Origin: Phycisphaerae bacterium
GTDB taxonomy: Bacteria > Planctomycetota > Phycisphaerae > UBA1845
Assembly (NCBI GenBank): GCA_029260035.1
Contig: JAJDEA010000045.1
Span: 1-33,067 of the forward strand
Direction of reading: 5' to 3'
DNA: 33,067 nucleotides
Shown: positions 17,166 to 25,200 of the stretch, in pieces
How positions within the stretch are numbered: the first letter of the stretch is position 1
Layout: each line of letters starts with the position of its first letter
Translations under genes and position numbers: made by a program
The notes under the pieces: model-generated
The model's input: the letters and a program-made list of their open reading frames with translations, nothing else
Told to the model about the DNA's origin: nothing
Databases searched by the model: none

Positions 17166-18602
17166 TCATAACACGCCGAGGTTGTTCATGACCATGATCT
17201 TGATTTCGGTCATGTCTTCCATAGCAAAGCGGATGCCCTCTCTGCCTAAGCCGGAATCGCGGATGCCGCCGTAGGGCATGTTATCGACGCGGAAACTCGG
17301 CACATCGTTAATAACCACGCCGCCCACTTCCAACTCTCTGAACGCATACATGGCCTTGTTGATGTCATTCGTAAACACGCCGGTCTGCAAGCCATATACG
17401 CTGTCGTTGGCAATCTCCACCGCCTGTTTGAAATTTGAAAAAGGTTGCAAAGTCGCGACCGGGCCGAAGGCTTCGACGCAATTGATCTTCATCGCGGGCT
17501 CGACATTCTCAAGAATCGTTGCGTCATAGAAGACGCCGTCTCGCTTACCGCCGCAGATAATTCTCGCGCCGCCATCGACCGCCTCCGCGACCCATTGCTC
17601 CATTCGCTTGGCATCGTTTTCGGTAATCATCGGCCCCAAAAACGTTTCTTCATCGAGCGGGTCACCCGCAATAAGCGTCGACGCTCTATCCGCGAGCATC
17701 TGCTTTAGGCTGTCGTAGACGCTCTCGTGTGCGATGATTCGCTGTACGCCAATACAGCTTTGACCCGATTGGTAGAACGCACCGATGATGATCCGATCCG
17801 CTGCATATTCCAGGTCGGTATGCTCATCCACAATACACGCCGCATTGCCTCCCAGTTCGAGGATGACTTTTTTCTTACCCGCCCGCGCCTTGAGTGCCCA
17901 CCCTACGTCAGGTGACCCCGTAAAGCTCAACAGCTTGAAGCGTTCATCGGTGGTAAACAGGTCCGCTCCATCGCGCGAACAGGGGAGAATACTGAACGCA
18001 CCCTTGGGGAGATCGGTCTCTGCCAGGATTTCACCGAGAATTAGAGCGCCGATAGGCGTTTTGCTGGCGGGCTTGAGAACGAATGGACAGCCTACTGCGA
18101 TAGCCGGGGCCACTTTGTGGGCGACGAGATTGAGCGGAAAGTTAAAGGGCGAAATAAAACTGCAAGGCCCGATGGGGAATCGCCGCCACAGACCCTCATA
18201 ACCTTTGGCTCGCTCGCTGATGTCCAACGGAAGATACTCGCCTGTCATGCGAACGCATTCCTCAGACGCCACGCGAAACGTATCGATCAGTCTGGTGACT
18301 TCGCCTCGTGCGTCGCGAATGGGTTTACCCGCCTCGATACACAGCGCCTTGGACAATTCCTCATGGCGCTCGGCTACACGCTCCACGACATGCTTGAGGA
18401 CGGCTTGTTTCTCATAGCCAGCCATTTTTCGCGTGTCACGAAAAGCCGAAACGGCTGCCTCGATGGCCTGGTGGATAACAGGCGTGTCGGCCAGTGCCAC
18501 CTTGCAGGCAGTTTCGCCCGTATACTTGTTTGTCACGCTCAGGTTCGTATTCGCGTGGACGGGTTCATTTGCGAGATAAAAGGCGTACGATTCGCGAAGC
18601 AT
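17166..18602 (-). CDS. NAD(P)-dependent aldehyde dehydrogenase
   Basis: Oxidises an aldehyde to the acid (or CoA ester) with NAD(P). The catalytic set is complete: N154 in SPFNFPLN, K177 in LKPASKTP, E249 in LELGGNAA, and nucleophile C283 in GQSCIGVQR. The C-terminal MPYGGIRDSGLGREG loop is also typical. At 478 residues it is standard length. The overall sequence looks closest to the lactaldehyde/glycolaldehyde and non-phosphorylating glyceraldehyde-3-phosphate dehydrogenase branch, but the substrate is not decided by sequence. GGAAG lies six bases before ATG 18602. Neighbours give no pathway clue; the downstream gene is the PIN-like protein. Confidence 0.93.
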   Translation of the reverse strand: MLRESYAFYLANEPVHANTNLSVTNKYTGETACKVALADTPVIHQAIEAAVSAFRDTRKMAGYEKQAVLKHVVERVAERHEELSKALCIEAGKPIRDARGEVTRLIDTFRVASEECVRMTGEYLPLDISERAKGYEGLWRRFPIGPCSFISPFNFPLNLVAHKVAPAIAVGCPFVLKPASKTPIGALILGEILAETDLPKGAFSILPCSRDGADLFTTDERFKLLSFTGSPDVGWALKARAGKKKVILELGGNAACIVDEHTDLEYAADRIIIGAFYQSGQSCIGVQRIIAHESVYDSLKQMLADRASTLIAGDPLDEETFLGPMITENDAKRMEQWVAEAVDGGARIICGGKRDGVFYDATILENVEPAMKINCVEAFGPVATLQPFSNFKQAVEIANDSVYGLQTGVFTNDINKAMYAFRELEVGGVVINDVPSFRVDNMPYGGIRDSGLGREGIRFAMEDMTEIKIMVMNNLGVL

Positions 18603-18723
18603 GACCTTCTTCCATTTTGAAAACCAACTGAAGCTCTCTCAATTCGATCTTCATTACCGTATCGCACGCATCAAGCTATGACAATATCTGCGCAGTCGCT
18701 GCTTCGGTCTGGCAATAAGAAAA

Positions 18724-18748
18724 CCCCCGAAGCAATTAGCTTCGGGGG
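18724..18748 (-). terminator. Rho-independent terminator of the PKD/propeller lipoprotein
   Basis: A perfect 10-bp stem (CCCCCGAAGC / GCTTCGGGGG) with a five-base loop at 18724-18748. Read on the minus strand it is followed by TTTTCTTATT. It begins about 30 bases after the stop of the gene at 18780-20336. It also insulates the downstream aldehyde dehydrogenase gene. Confidence 0.92.
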
Positions 18749-18779
18749 CATCAAGACTTCTTATAGCCAAGCTGTTGTC

Positions 18780-20336
18780 TTACTCAACCAGAAACACACG
18801 AAGCGGTCCATCGAGTTGCGTGTCCGCACCTTGAATCGTTCGATCCGGGTTGATCTCACCATTGCGCGTCGCAATGCCATCGTAGGCATATACTGCGTCG
18901 GCACCAACGTCTACGATGTAGCCGGTGCCATTGGCATCTGTGACCATAGCTGTTATCTGGTTCGTGCCAGGCACCGTCAGGGTAAAATCAGGGTCGACGT
19001 TTCCGTTTAGCGACGATGCGTTGTTAAACGTGAAAATGAAACCATTCGCATCGACAACGAACATCGTATCATTTTCGTCGATGAAGACGTCAAACAGATT
19101 ATTGAACGACGCGCTTTCGATAATTCTCGTTGCATTGACCGTACCATTGAGCGTGCTCGCGTTTGCAAACACAACGACATTGTCACTTCCCCCACTTCCG
19201 TTGGCCACATAGAGGTTATCCGAATCATCAAAATTGATTCCAAGCGGCTGATCAATATCTGCGCTAACGATGATGCGCGTCGGAGCAAGATTACCGTTGA
19301 ATCCTGAGGTTGACGCATCCGTATAGACATTGATTTCAGTCGACGTCGCATTCGCTACAAATAACAAATCCTCTGAAGGCCGGACGGCCAAGGTGACGGG
19401 ATTGTCGAGATTCGTAGCCGTCCCCTGTACGTTTCCATCCGGAGCCAGGTTTCCATTGGTATTAGCTGCATCGTCGTATGAAGTGATCGCGTCGGAATTA
19501 AAATTGCTCGCAATCAATGTCCCATCACCCGTCACGGCTATGTCCGCTGGACTGTCAAGCTGCGTCTGGGCACCCGCCAAGTTCGTATCCGGCGGAATGT
19601 TTCCATTTACCGTCGAGGGATTCAAATAGCTGGTCACATTATTGCCATCAAAACCGGCAATGAAAAGCTGAGGCGTGGTTTGGGATTGTACCGAAACATT
19701 GACAGAATCCGTATCGCTTCCACCATTGCCATCATCGACCGTAAGATCGAATGTCAGCGTCGTGTCTTCATTGGGCGCGGTGAAACTCGGGCTGTCGGTA
19801 TCATCGCCGGAAAGCGTGACCGAAGTACCCGCCGATTGTGTCCAACTGAATGACAACGAATCGCCATCGGGATCGCTGCTGCCGGATCCATCGAGCGTGA
19901 CTGAGTCACTGCCAGCTACGGTTTGGTTGTTTCCTGCGTTCGCAGCCGGATCACCACCGCCAGCTGCCGCCTGCACGGTCACGTTGACCGTGTCTGAACT
20001 CCTGAGGCCGCCTGTGTTGGTGACGGTCACTTCAAACGTGAGCGTCTCGTCGGCATCCGCTGCAGTAAACGTTGGATTCGCCGTAGCTGAACCGTTCAGT
20101 GCAACAGCAGTCCCAGCAGACTGCGTCCAGGAAAATGTCAACGTTCCGCCACCAGGGTCAGTACTCGAAGAACCGTCCAAAGTCACGGCGCTCCCACCCT
20201 CGACAGCCTGGTCAGCGCCAGCGCTTGCAGTCGGTGGAGTTTGCATCATCCCCATCCCCGGACAACCGGCGACCTGAGTTAAGGAGAACGCCGCACAGCA
20301 CGCAACGGCGAACATAGAAAATCGTTTTGCTTGCAT
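18780..20336 (-). CDS. Lipoprotein with two PKD/Ig-like domains and a beta-propeller
   Basis: Start ATG 20336 is chosen because AAGGGAAG lies directly upstream; an in-frame TTG at 20351 overlaps that site. A signal peptide ends in a lipobox, LTQVAGC, with C25 for lipid attachment. Two PKD/REJ-like domains follow (about 35-120 and 125-215), each with SAGADQAV/NAGNNQTV, VTLDGS.S.DP, LSFSWTQSAGT and a closing VNVTVQ strand. The rest is about six NHL-like blades of near 50 residues, marked by LFIAGF, LIASNF, LFVANA, LYVANG, MFVVDA and GYIVDV, with linkers such as LNGNVDPD. Such proteins are cell-surface or periplasmic binding scaffolds; no catalytic residues are visible. The terminator at 18724-18748 follows closely. 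Confidence 0.88.
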   Translation of the reverse strand: MQAKRFSMFAVACCAAFSLTQVAGCPGMGMMQTPPTASAGADQAVEGGSAVTLDGSSSTDPGGGTLTFSWTQSAGTAVALNGSATANPTFTAADADETLTFEVTVTNTGGLRSSDTVNVTVQAAAGGGDPAANAGNNQTVAGSDSVTLDGSGSSDPDGDSLSFSWTQSAGTSVTLSGDDTDSPSFTAPNEDTTLTFDLTVDDGNGGSDTDSVNVSVQSQTTPQLFIAGFDGNNVTSYLNPSTVNGNIPPDTNLAGAQTQLDSPADIAVTGDGTLIASNFNSDAITSYDDAANTNGNLAPDGNVQGTATNLDNPVTLAVRPSEDLLFVANATSTEINVYTDASTSGFNGNLAPTRIIVSADIDQPLGINFDDSDNLYVANGSGGSDNVVVFANASTLNGTVNATRIIESASFNNLFDVFIDENDTMFVVDANGFIFTFNNASSLNGNVDPDFTLTVPGTNQITAMVTDANGTGYIVDVGADAVYAYDGIATRNGEINPDRTIQGADTQLDGPLRVFLVE

Positions 20337-20707
20337 ATACTTCCCTTTCAATCCGTATCTGAATCAACGTGATCGTTAAACGGCCTGGTTGGCCAATTGA
20401 CGCTACCCGCCGAATGGCGAATGCATCTCCGTACCCGAACGCGGGAAGGTAGCAAGATTCTCTCTCGCGTCAATGTAGGCTGTTAGAACATTTGTCACAG
20501 CCCGCCAGCCCGACCTCCCAAACTGCCGGAAATGATGCTGCGGTTCTTTCAAAAAATAGGCGAGATGGGGGCGATAGGCGCATCGTATTCGAAACAAGCG
20601 AACTGCATCGCGGGCGAAATAAGAAACTGACCACACCCACTAAACTCCATCTAGGGGGAGAGTGGTAGACTCTGGCTTGGATCAATGATTCAAAGGAGGT
20701 CAGTTAG
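20337..20707. other. Intergenic region, no gene supported
   Basis: Separates the divergent lipoprotein gene and the small ORF at 20708. It contains open frames on the minus strand (for example 20403-20636), but their proteins are Arg/His-rich, unrecognised and lack a ribosome site. Promoters for both flanking genes should lie here; none matches consensus well. AAAGGAGGT at 20692-20700 is the ribosome site of the next feature. Confidence 0.5.
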
Positions 20708-20821
20708 ATGGAAGTAAGTGGTTTGCAACGGAGCAGATGTTTTTACCGGCGGCGGAAGACGTACGGCAGCATGAATTACTACCACATTGCAGGAAAAATC
20801 AAACTCCAGGTCATTAAATAA
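20708..20821 (+). CDS. Candidate small basic protein (37 aa)
   Basis: An ATG at 20708 follows AAAGGAGGT, a near-perfect complement of the 16S rRNA tail, with eight bases between AGGAGG (20694-20699) and the start. The product has 37 residues and many Arg/Lys residues (CFYRRRKTYG in the middle) and ends IKLQVIK before TAA at 20819. It has no hydrophobic segment and I recognise no family. It lies between the lipoprotein gene and the end of the RDD gene, on the opposite strand to both. It could be a real small protein, a leader, or the start of a decayed gene. The ribosome site is the main support. Confidence 0.4.
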   Translation: MEVSGLQRSRCFYRRRKTYGSMNYYHIAGKIKLQVIK

Positions 20822-20875
20822 GATCCTTAGCCCGTTAACATCCTCCGCCACTCGGCGGCCTTGCCGTCGTAGCCC

Positions 20876-21397
20876 TTATCTGGTTCGGCGGCGAGCAACA
20901 TGCACATCTGCCCATCGGTCGTAGGGTGCGCAGCCTGCGATCATCAACGAAGCGATCCACCATACGGGACCGATGGTGGCTGCAAGAGCCGGTCCCCAGA
21001 GCCAGAGTGGAATCGCCTCTTGGCTCGAAAACGCCAACTGTTGAGCCATCGTATGACCAAACTCCCACGGTGCGAATTTGATGGCGTTGCGTAGCAGGCT
21101 GCGTGCGAGCGAAAGGGAATTGCCTGATGGGCGAAACACAACAAGCCCCACCAGGCGTTTACCGACTGTGGCGTGCCAGGACGATCGCTCTAGCAGGGCG
21201 AAGTACAGAACAACGGGTAGCGTCAAGGCGCAGAAGCCAAGGGCTTGCGCCTGCCACGGTCCTGCCGGCCGCTGCGGGTCCCCGTCTGTTGCCAGCATCA
21301 CCGAACCAAAGAGCACGCCCATCCATAGTGCTATTATCAGCCAGTCAATGGCGAACGCTGCGAGTCGACGGATGGCACCTGATTTCGCTTCGTCCAT
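20876..21397 (-). CDS. RDD-family integral membrane protein
   Basis: 173 residues with the RDD signature: RRLAAFAIDWLIIAL near residue 10 (Arg and Asp of the family name), then a second membrane helix (ALGFCALTLPVVLYFALL), the loop SSWHATVGKRLVGLVVF, and a last hydrophobic stretch (WLWGPALAATIGPVWWIASLM). RDD proteins are small inner-membrane proteins of poorly known function, some linked to ion exchange. ATG 21397 follows AGGAGCAACATCG. Directly upstream on the same strand is the truncated kinase at 21466-21597; some RDD domains sit near or within kinase genes, so the two may once have been one locus, but that is inference. Confidence 0.82.
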   Translation of the reverse strand: MDEAKSGAIRRLAAFAIDWLIIALWMGVLFGSVMLATDGDPQRPAGPWQAQALGFCALTLPVVLYFALLERSSWHATVGKRLVGLVVFRPSGNSLSLARSLLRNAIKFAPWEFGHTMAQQLAFSSQEAIPLWLWGPALAATIGPVWWIASLMIAGCAPYDRWADVHVARRRTR

Positions 21398-21465
21398 CGA
21401 TGTTGCTCCTAAAGTGCCGGCCGCTTATCACTTCTCGTCATCCGCTTCATTCTTCCCGATTTCAT

Positions 21466-21597
21466 TCAACTTCCCTCGCCGAGTGTTTCGAGGAGTTTGT
21501 AGTTATTGATCTGGGGGAGCGTCTTCGAGGGTTTCGGCGCAGAGGTTTCCGTCAGTGTCGGATCATACGACGGCGTTGTGTCATCCTGATTGGTCAC
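21466..21597 (-). pseudogene. Ser/Thr protein kinase remnant, stops inside the Gly-rich loop
   Basis: A GTG at 21597, with GAGGA eight bases upstream, opens a 43-codon frame. The last residues, INNYKLLETLGEGS, are the start of a bacterial Hanks-type kinase domain: beta-strand 1 followed by the ATP-binding GxGxxG loop. TGA falls where the next residues should be FG or MG. The preceding Thr/Pro-rich stretch (TETSAPKPSKTLPQ) is typical of the N-terminal tails of planctomycete kinases. No kinase sequence continues in any frame of 21398-21465 before the RDD gene. It therefore looks like a 5' kinase fragment left by a deletion or rearrangement. An alternative is a genuine short peptide, but the kinase match makes that less likely. 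Confidence 0.7.
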
Positions 21598-21695
21598 TAG
21601 TCAGTTCCTCGCTCGGCCCGGCTAATGGAGATGTGATACGAAGAGATTCTACACGATCACGTTGAAGTGACCAATCAATGCTTATCTGGAAGAAA

Positions 21696-21733
21696 CCCGC
21701 CTCCGTCACCATGGGGGAGGTAACGAAGACGGG
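21696..21733 (-). terminator. Rho-independent terminator after the double-glycine peptide ORF
   Basis: Arms 21696-21710 and 21719-21733 pair over 15 positions with an eight-base loop. In minus-strand RNA every position is Watson-Crick or G-U; in plus-strand RNA three become A-C mismatches. TTTCTTCC follows on the minus strand. The wobble pattern shows which strand is selected. A second hairpin, GCCTGACA...TGTCAGGC at 21751-21771, lies between it and the peptide stop. Confidence 0.8.
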
Positions 21734-21784
21734 TCGCTGATCAAGTATTTGCCTGACAAGACCTGTCAGGCCGAACAGTAATCG

Positions 21785-21929
21785 TTACTCGTTCGGTGTA
21801 ACAACATCTGAGTCAGTATCGCTTCCCCAATCTCCCTTGGCAGGCTTAAGGATATCCGGATCAATACCACCAACCACATCTTCCAGTTTCTCAGCTTTGA
21901 TTTCGTTTTTCTGATCCTTTGGGATCCAT
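21785..21929 (-). CDS. Frameshifted small peptide with double-glycine-type leader
   Basis: AAGGAG (21936-21941) lies six bases before ATG 21929, but that frame reads MDPKGSEKRNQS and stops. One base of +1 shift at codon 3 (CCC followed by A) continues as a 47-residue peptide starting MDPKDQKNE and ending at TAA 21785. Residues 13-21 read EKLEDVVGG, matching the GG-leader consensus: Leu at -7, Val at -4, Gly at -2 and -1. The remaining 26 residues are acidic (ILKPAKGDWGSDTDSD). The long frame has no ATG, GTG or TTG upstream, so a shift, an extra base in the assembly, or a pseudogene must be assumed. CCC is a known +1 slip codon in some systems. Such leaders are cut by C39 peptidase-transporters; none is in view. 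Function is unknown. Confidence 0.5.
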
Positions 21930-22111
21930 GGCTCTCTCCTTGTTATCGAAGTTTCTAATGATCGGGCGGCTCCAATGGCGGCCTTTCACGTCATTTACGG
22001 AGTTCAGACTGGAATCTGACACTTGGAATTATTGGGAATTGCCTTTATTTTACTCGGGCCGACCAGATGCTCATGACTAGGCCACTAAATGGTGTTTCAA
22101 GCCAGATATTC

Positions 22112-22141
22112 TTGTGCGACGCCATGCTAGCTTGATATAAT
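22112..22141 (+). promoter_or_regulatory. Candidate promoter of the giant propeller protein
   Basis: A perfect TATAAT at 22136-22141 is preceded, after 18 bases, by TTGTGC at 22112-22117 (a weak -35, three of six). It lies about 60 bases before the start codon at 22202. Confidence 0.45.
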
Positions 22142-22201
22142 AAATTCTTGGGCCGGGCGCAGATTTTCCATTTCTATGCGTATGGACCTACGGAGGACAT
22201 C

Positions 22202-25200
22202 ATGAAGAAGAATCATACACTACTACCGTGCTGTTCTTGTCGCATCTTTGGCGTTTGCTCGTTAGCGATCATTGTACTGGCGGCCTTGGCCAATCTTGAG
22301 TCCAAGGTTTTTGCCCAAACCTGCCCTGCCATTTCGGCTCCTGCGTCACTCAATACGAATGCGGGAAGTGACTGCTGCGCCGATCGGTTTCCCCAATTGG
22401 CCTCAGATGGCGCTGGACATTGGGTTGCCGTGTGGGAGTCTGGTAACGATATCGGTGGTATTGGGTTGGACCCAGACATTCTATTTGCGCTGAGCAACGA
22501 CAATGGCACAAATTGGACCACTCCCGCAGCGCTCGATACGCTCGCATTCGGTCAAAATGGCACCGCTCCGCAGATCGCCACCAGCGGCGGCACATGGGTA
22601 GCGGTATGGTACACGTTTACGGGTGGATCTCCTTTTGCAGATGGGGATAACCTCTCCGCGCGCAGTATCGACAACGGCGCGACCTGGGGCGACGTTACAG
22701 CTCTCAACACAGATGCGTTTGGTGATTCCGGTGACGACCGAGAGCCTCAACTGGCTGCGGGTGGCGCTGGTGTTTGGGGCGCCGTTTGGCATGGTCTTGA
22801 CATAGAATCAGATGTCTTCTTTACGCGCAGCATCGATGATGGCGTCAGTTGGTCGGCACCTGTGGATATTTTCCCAGCGAGCACGAACACTAACTGGCGT
22901 TCCCATATCGCGGCGGACGGCGCAGGGACATGGCTAGCAGTCTGGGTATCCGACGAGCCGGTTGGCGAAGTTGCAATCGATTTCGACATTCTCTGTGCAC
23001 GAAGCGTTGATAACGGTGTCAGTTGGAGCGCGCCGGGGCATGTTGTAGCTGGTGGTGGTGGAAACAGTGATAGCAGTACCCCAAAAATCGCTACCGACGG
23101 CGCGGGCACATGGGTGACCGTTTGGGTTTCCGAAGGACCTATATTTTTCGACTCAAATGACGATGTACTCGCGGCCCGCAGCACAGACAACGGCGCAACG
23201 TGGAGCACACCGGTAACGCTTACCACGCCGCCGATAAATCTGGATCAAGAGAACAACCTACAAATTACCACCGACGCAGCTGGCAACTGGCTGGTGGTAT
23301 GGGATTCAAATGATGGCGCCAATTCAGCCAGTGAAGATGGTGATGTGTTCTATGTGCGCAGCACAGACGGCGGTATTAGCTGGACGGCTCCGGCTTTCCT
23401 GAACACAAACGCTACGGCCGATTCGGGCAACGACACGGCCCCCGCCATTGCAACAGATGGTTCCGGCAACTGGCTTGCGGCGTGGCAGTCGGACGAGAAC
23501 CCAGGCGGTGTCTTTGGGCCTGAGCTGGACATCCTAACCGCAAGCTTCGTCTTGACGACCGACGATTGCAACAACAACGGCATTCCTGATGAATGCGATA
23601 TTGCCGATGCCACGAGTCCGGATTGCAACAGCAACGGCAAACCCGATGAATGCGAGATCGACGTCAACAGCCCCACACCGGGCGGGCCTTTCTTCTGCGG
23701 CGCGGGGTGTGATTCGGACTGCAACGATAATGGCATTCCCGATGAATGCGACATCGCAAGTTGCGCAGGCGATCCGGCTTGCAGCGACTGCAATAGTAAT
23801 GGCATCCCCGATGGCTGCGACCTCGTTGGAAATCTCGTCGGAACCAACAGCGAGTTCTTTTTGGAACTCAATAGTGCCACTGGCTCAGCATCGGCGATTT
23901 CGGACGTGGGGCTGAAAGGGTTCGAATCAGTAGGAGCAATGGCCTTCGATCCCAATACAAACACACTGTTTGGAGCGGATGTAACGAAGGATCAGTTGTT
24001 GAGGATTGCCCCCTTGACTGGCGCAGTTACTGCTGTGGGGCCAATGGGCTTTGGCGGCATTTTGGGTTTGGCATTTGATCCGAATACCAACACGCTGTAT
24101 GGAACAGACGGCGCTGTACATGAGTTGATCACGATCAACACATCGACGGGAGCGGGCACAACGGTCGGCCCCTTAGGATTCATTGGAATGGAAGGTCTTG
24201 CCTTCGACCCGAACACGAACACGCTGTATGGCGCCAACGGCGCGACAGGACAGTTGATAACCATCAACACCTCAACGGGTGCGGGTACGGCAGTGGGGGC
24301 ATTGGGGTTTGCTGATGTGCGCGGTTTGGCCTTTGATCCTAATACCAATACGCTTTTCGGGACGGATCAACCTACTGATGAACTGATTACCATCAACACT
24401 ACAACGGGCGCCGGCACGACCGTAGGCGTTGTGGGGTCAGGGCTCCCTGGAGGCCTTGCGTTCGATCCCAACAATAACAAGCTGTTTGGCTCGCAGACAG
24501 GTAATGCGAGGCAATTAATCACGATCAACCAATCAACGGGGGCTGGTACAACTGTAGGGCCGCTAGGGATTAGTACTGTGCCGGGTCTTGCCTTTGATCC
24601 CAACTCTAACACTTTGTACGGAACGCATTCGTTTAACGATCAATTGATCACTATCGACACCGTAACGGGAACAGGTAGAGTTGTTGGGCCGCTTGGCTTG
24701 GGCGTGAGCGAACTGGCCTTCGATCCTAACACCAACACGCTGTATGGTTTGGCTGGCACGTTGTTGATGACTATCAACACGTTGTCGGGTGCTGCCACGA
24801 TTGTTGGGCCTCTTGGCATTGGTGGTGTGTCAGGCCTCGCCTTCGACGCTAACACGAACACATTATTCGGTTCGGATTTTTTGGCGGACCAGCTAATCAC
24901 GATCAACACAACGACAGGGGCTGGCACGCCTGTTGGATCGTTGGGTTTTGCAAATGTGCAGGGTCTTGCGTTCGACGCCAACACAAACACCTTGTTTGGA
25001 TCAGATTTAGCAACGAAACAACTGATCACGATCAACTCGTCAACGGGCGTGGGAACAACTGTGGGGCCGTTGGGGTTCACCAACGTGAGTGGTCTTGCCT
25101 TCGATCCCAATACAAATACACTGTTTGGATCGGAAGCAACACATCAGTTGCTGAGGATTGACCCTATTTCGGCTATTCGAACCGTCGTTGGCGCATTGGG

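Noticed and set aside
20403..20636. Minus-strand 77-codon frame upstream of the PKD lipoprotein.
   Set aside because: No Shine-Dalgarno, Arg/His-rich and unlike any family; likely a chance open frame.
13465..20891. A 16-base string ttatctggttcggcgg occurs at 13465 and at about 20878.
   Set aside because: A chance match of this length is plausible in 33 kb, and one copy is the end of the RDD coding sequence.
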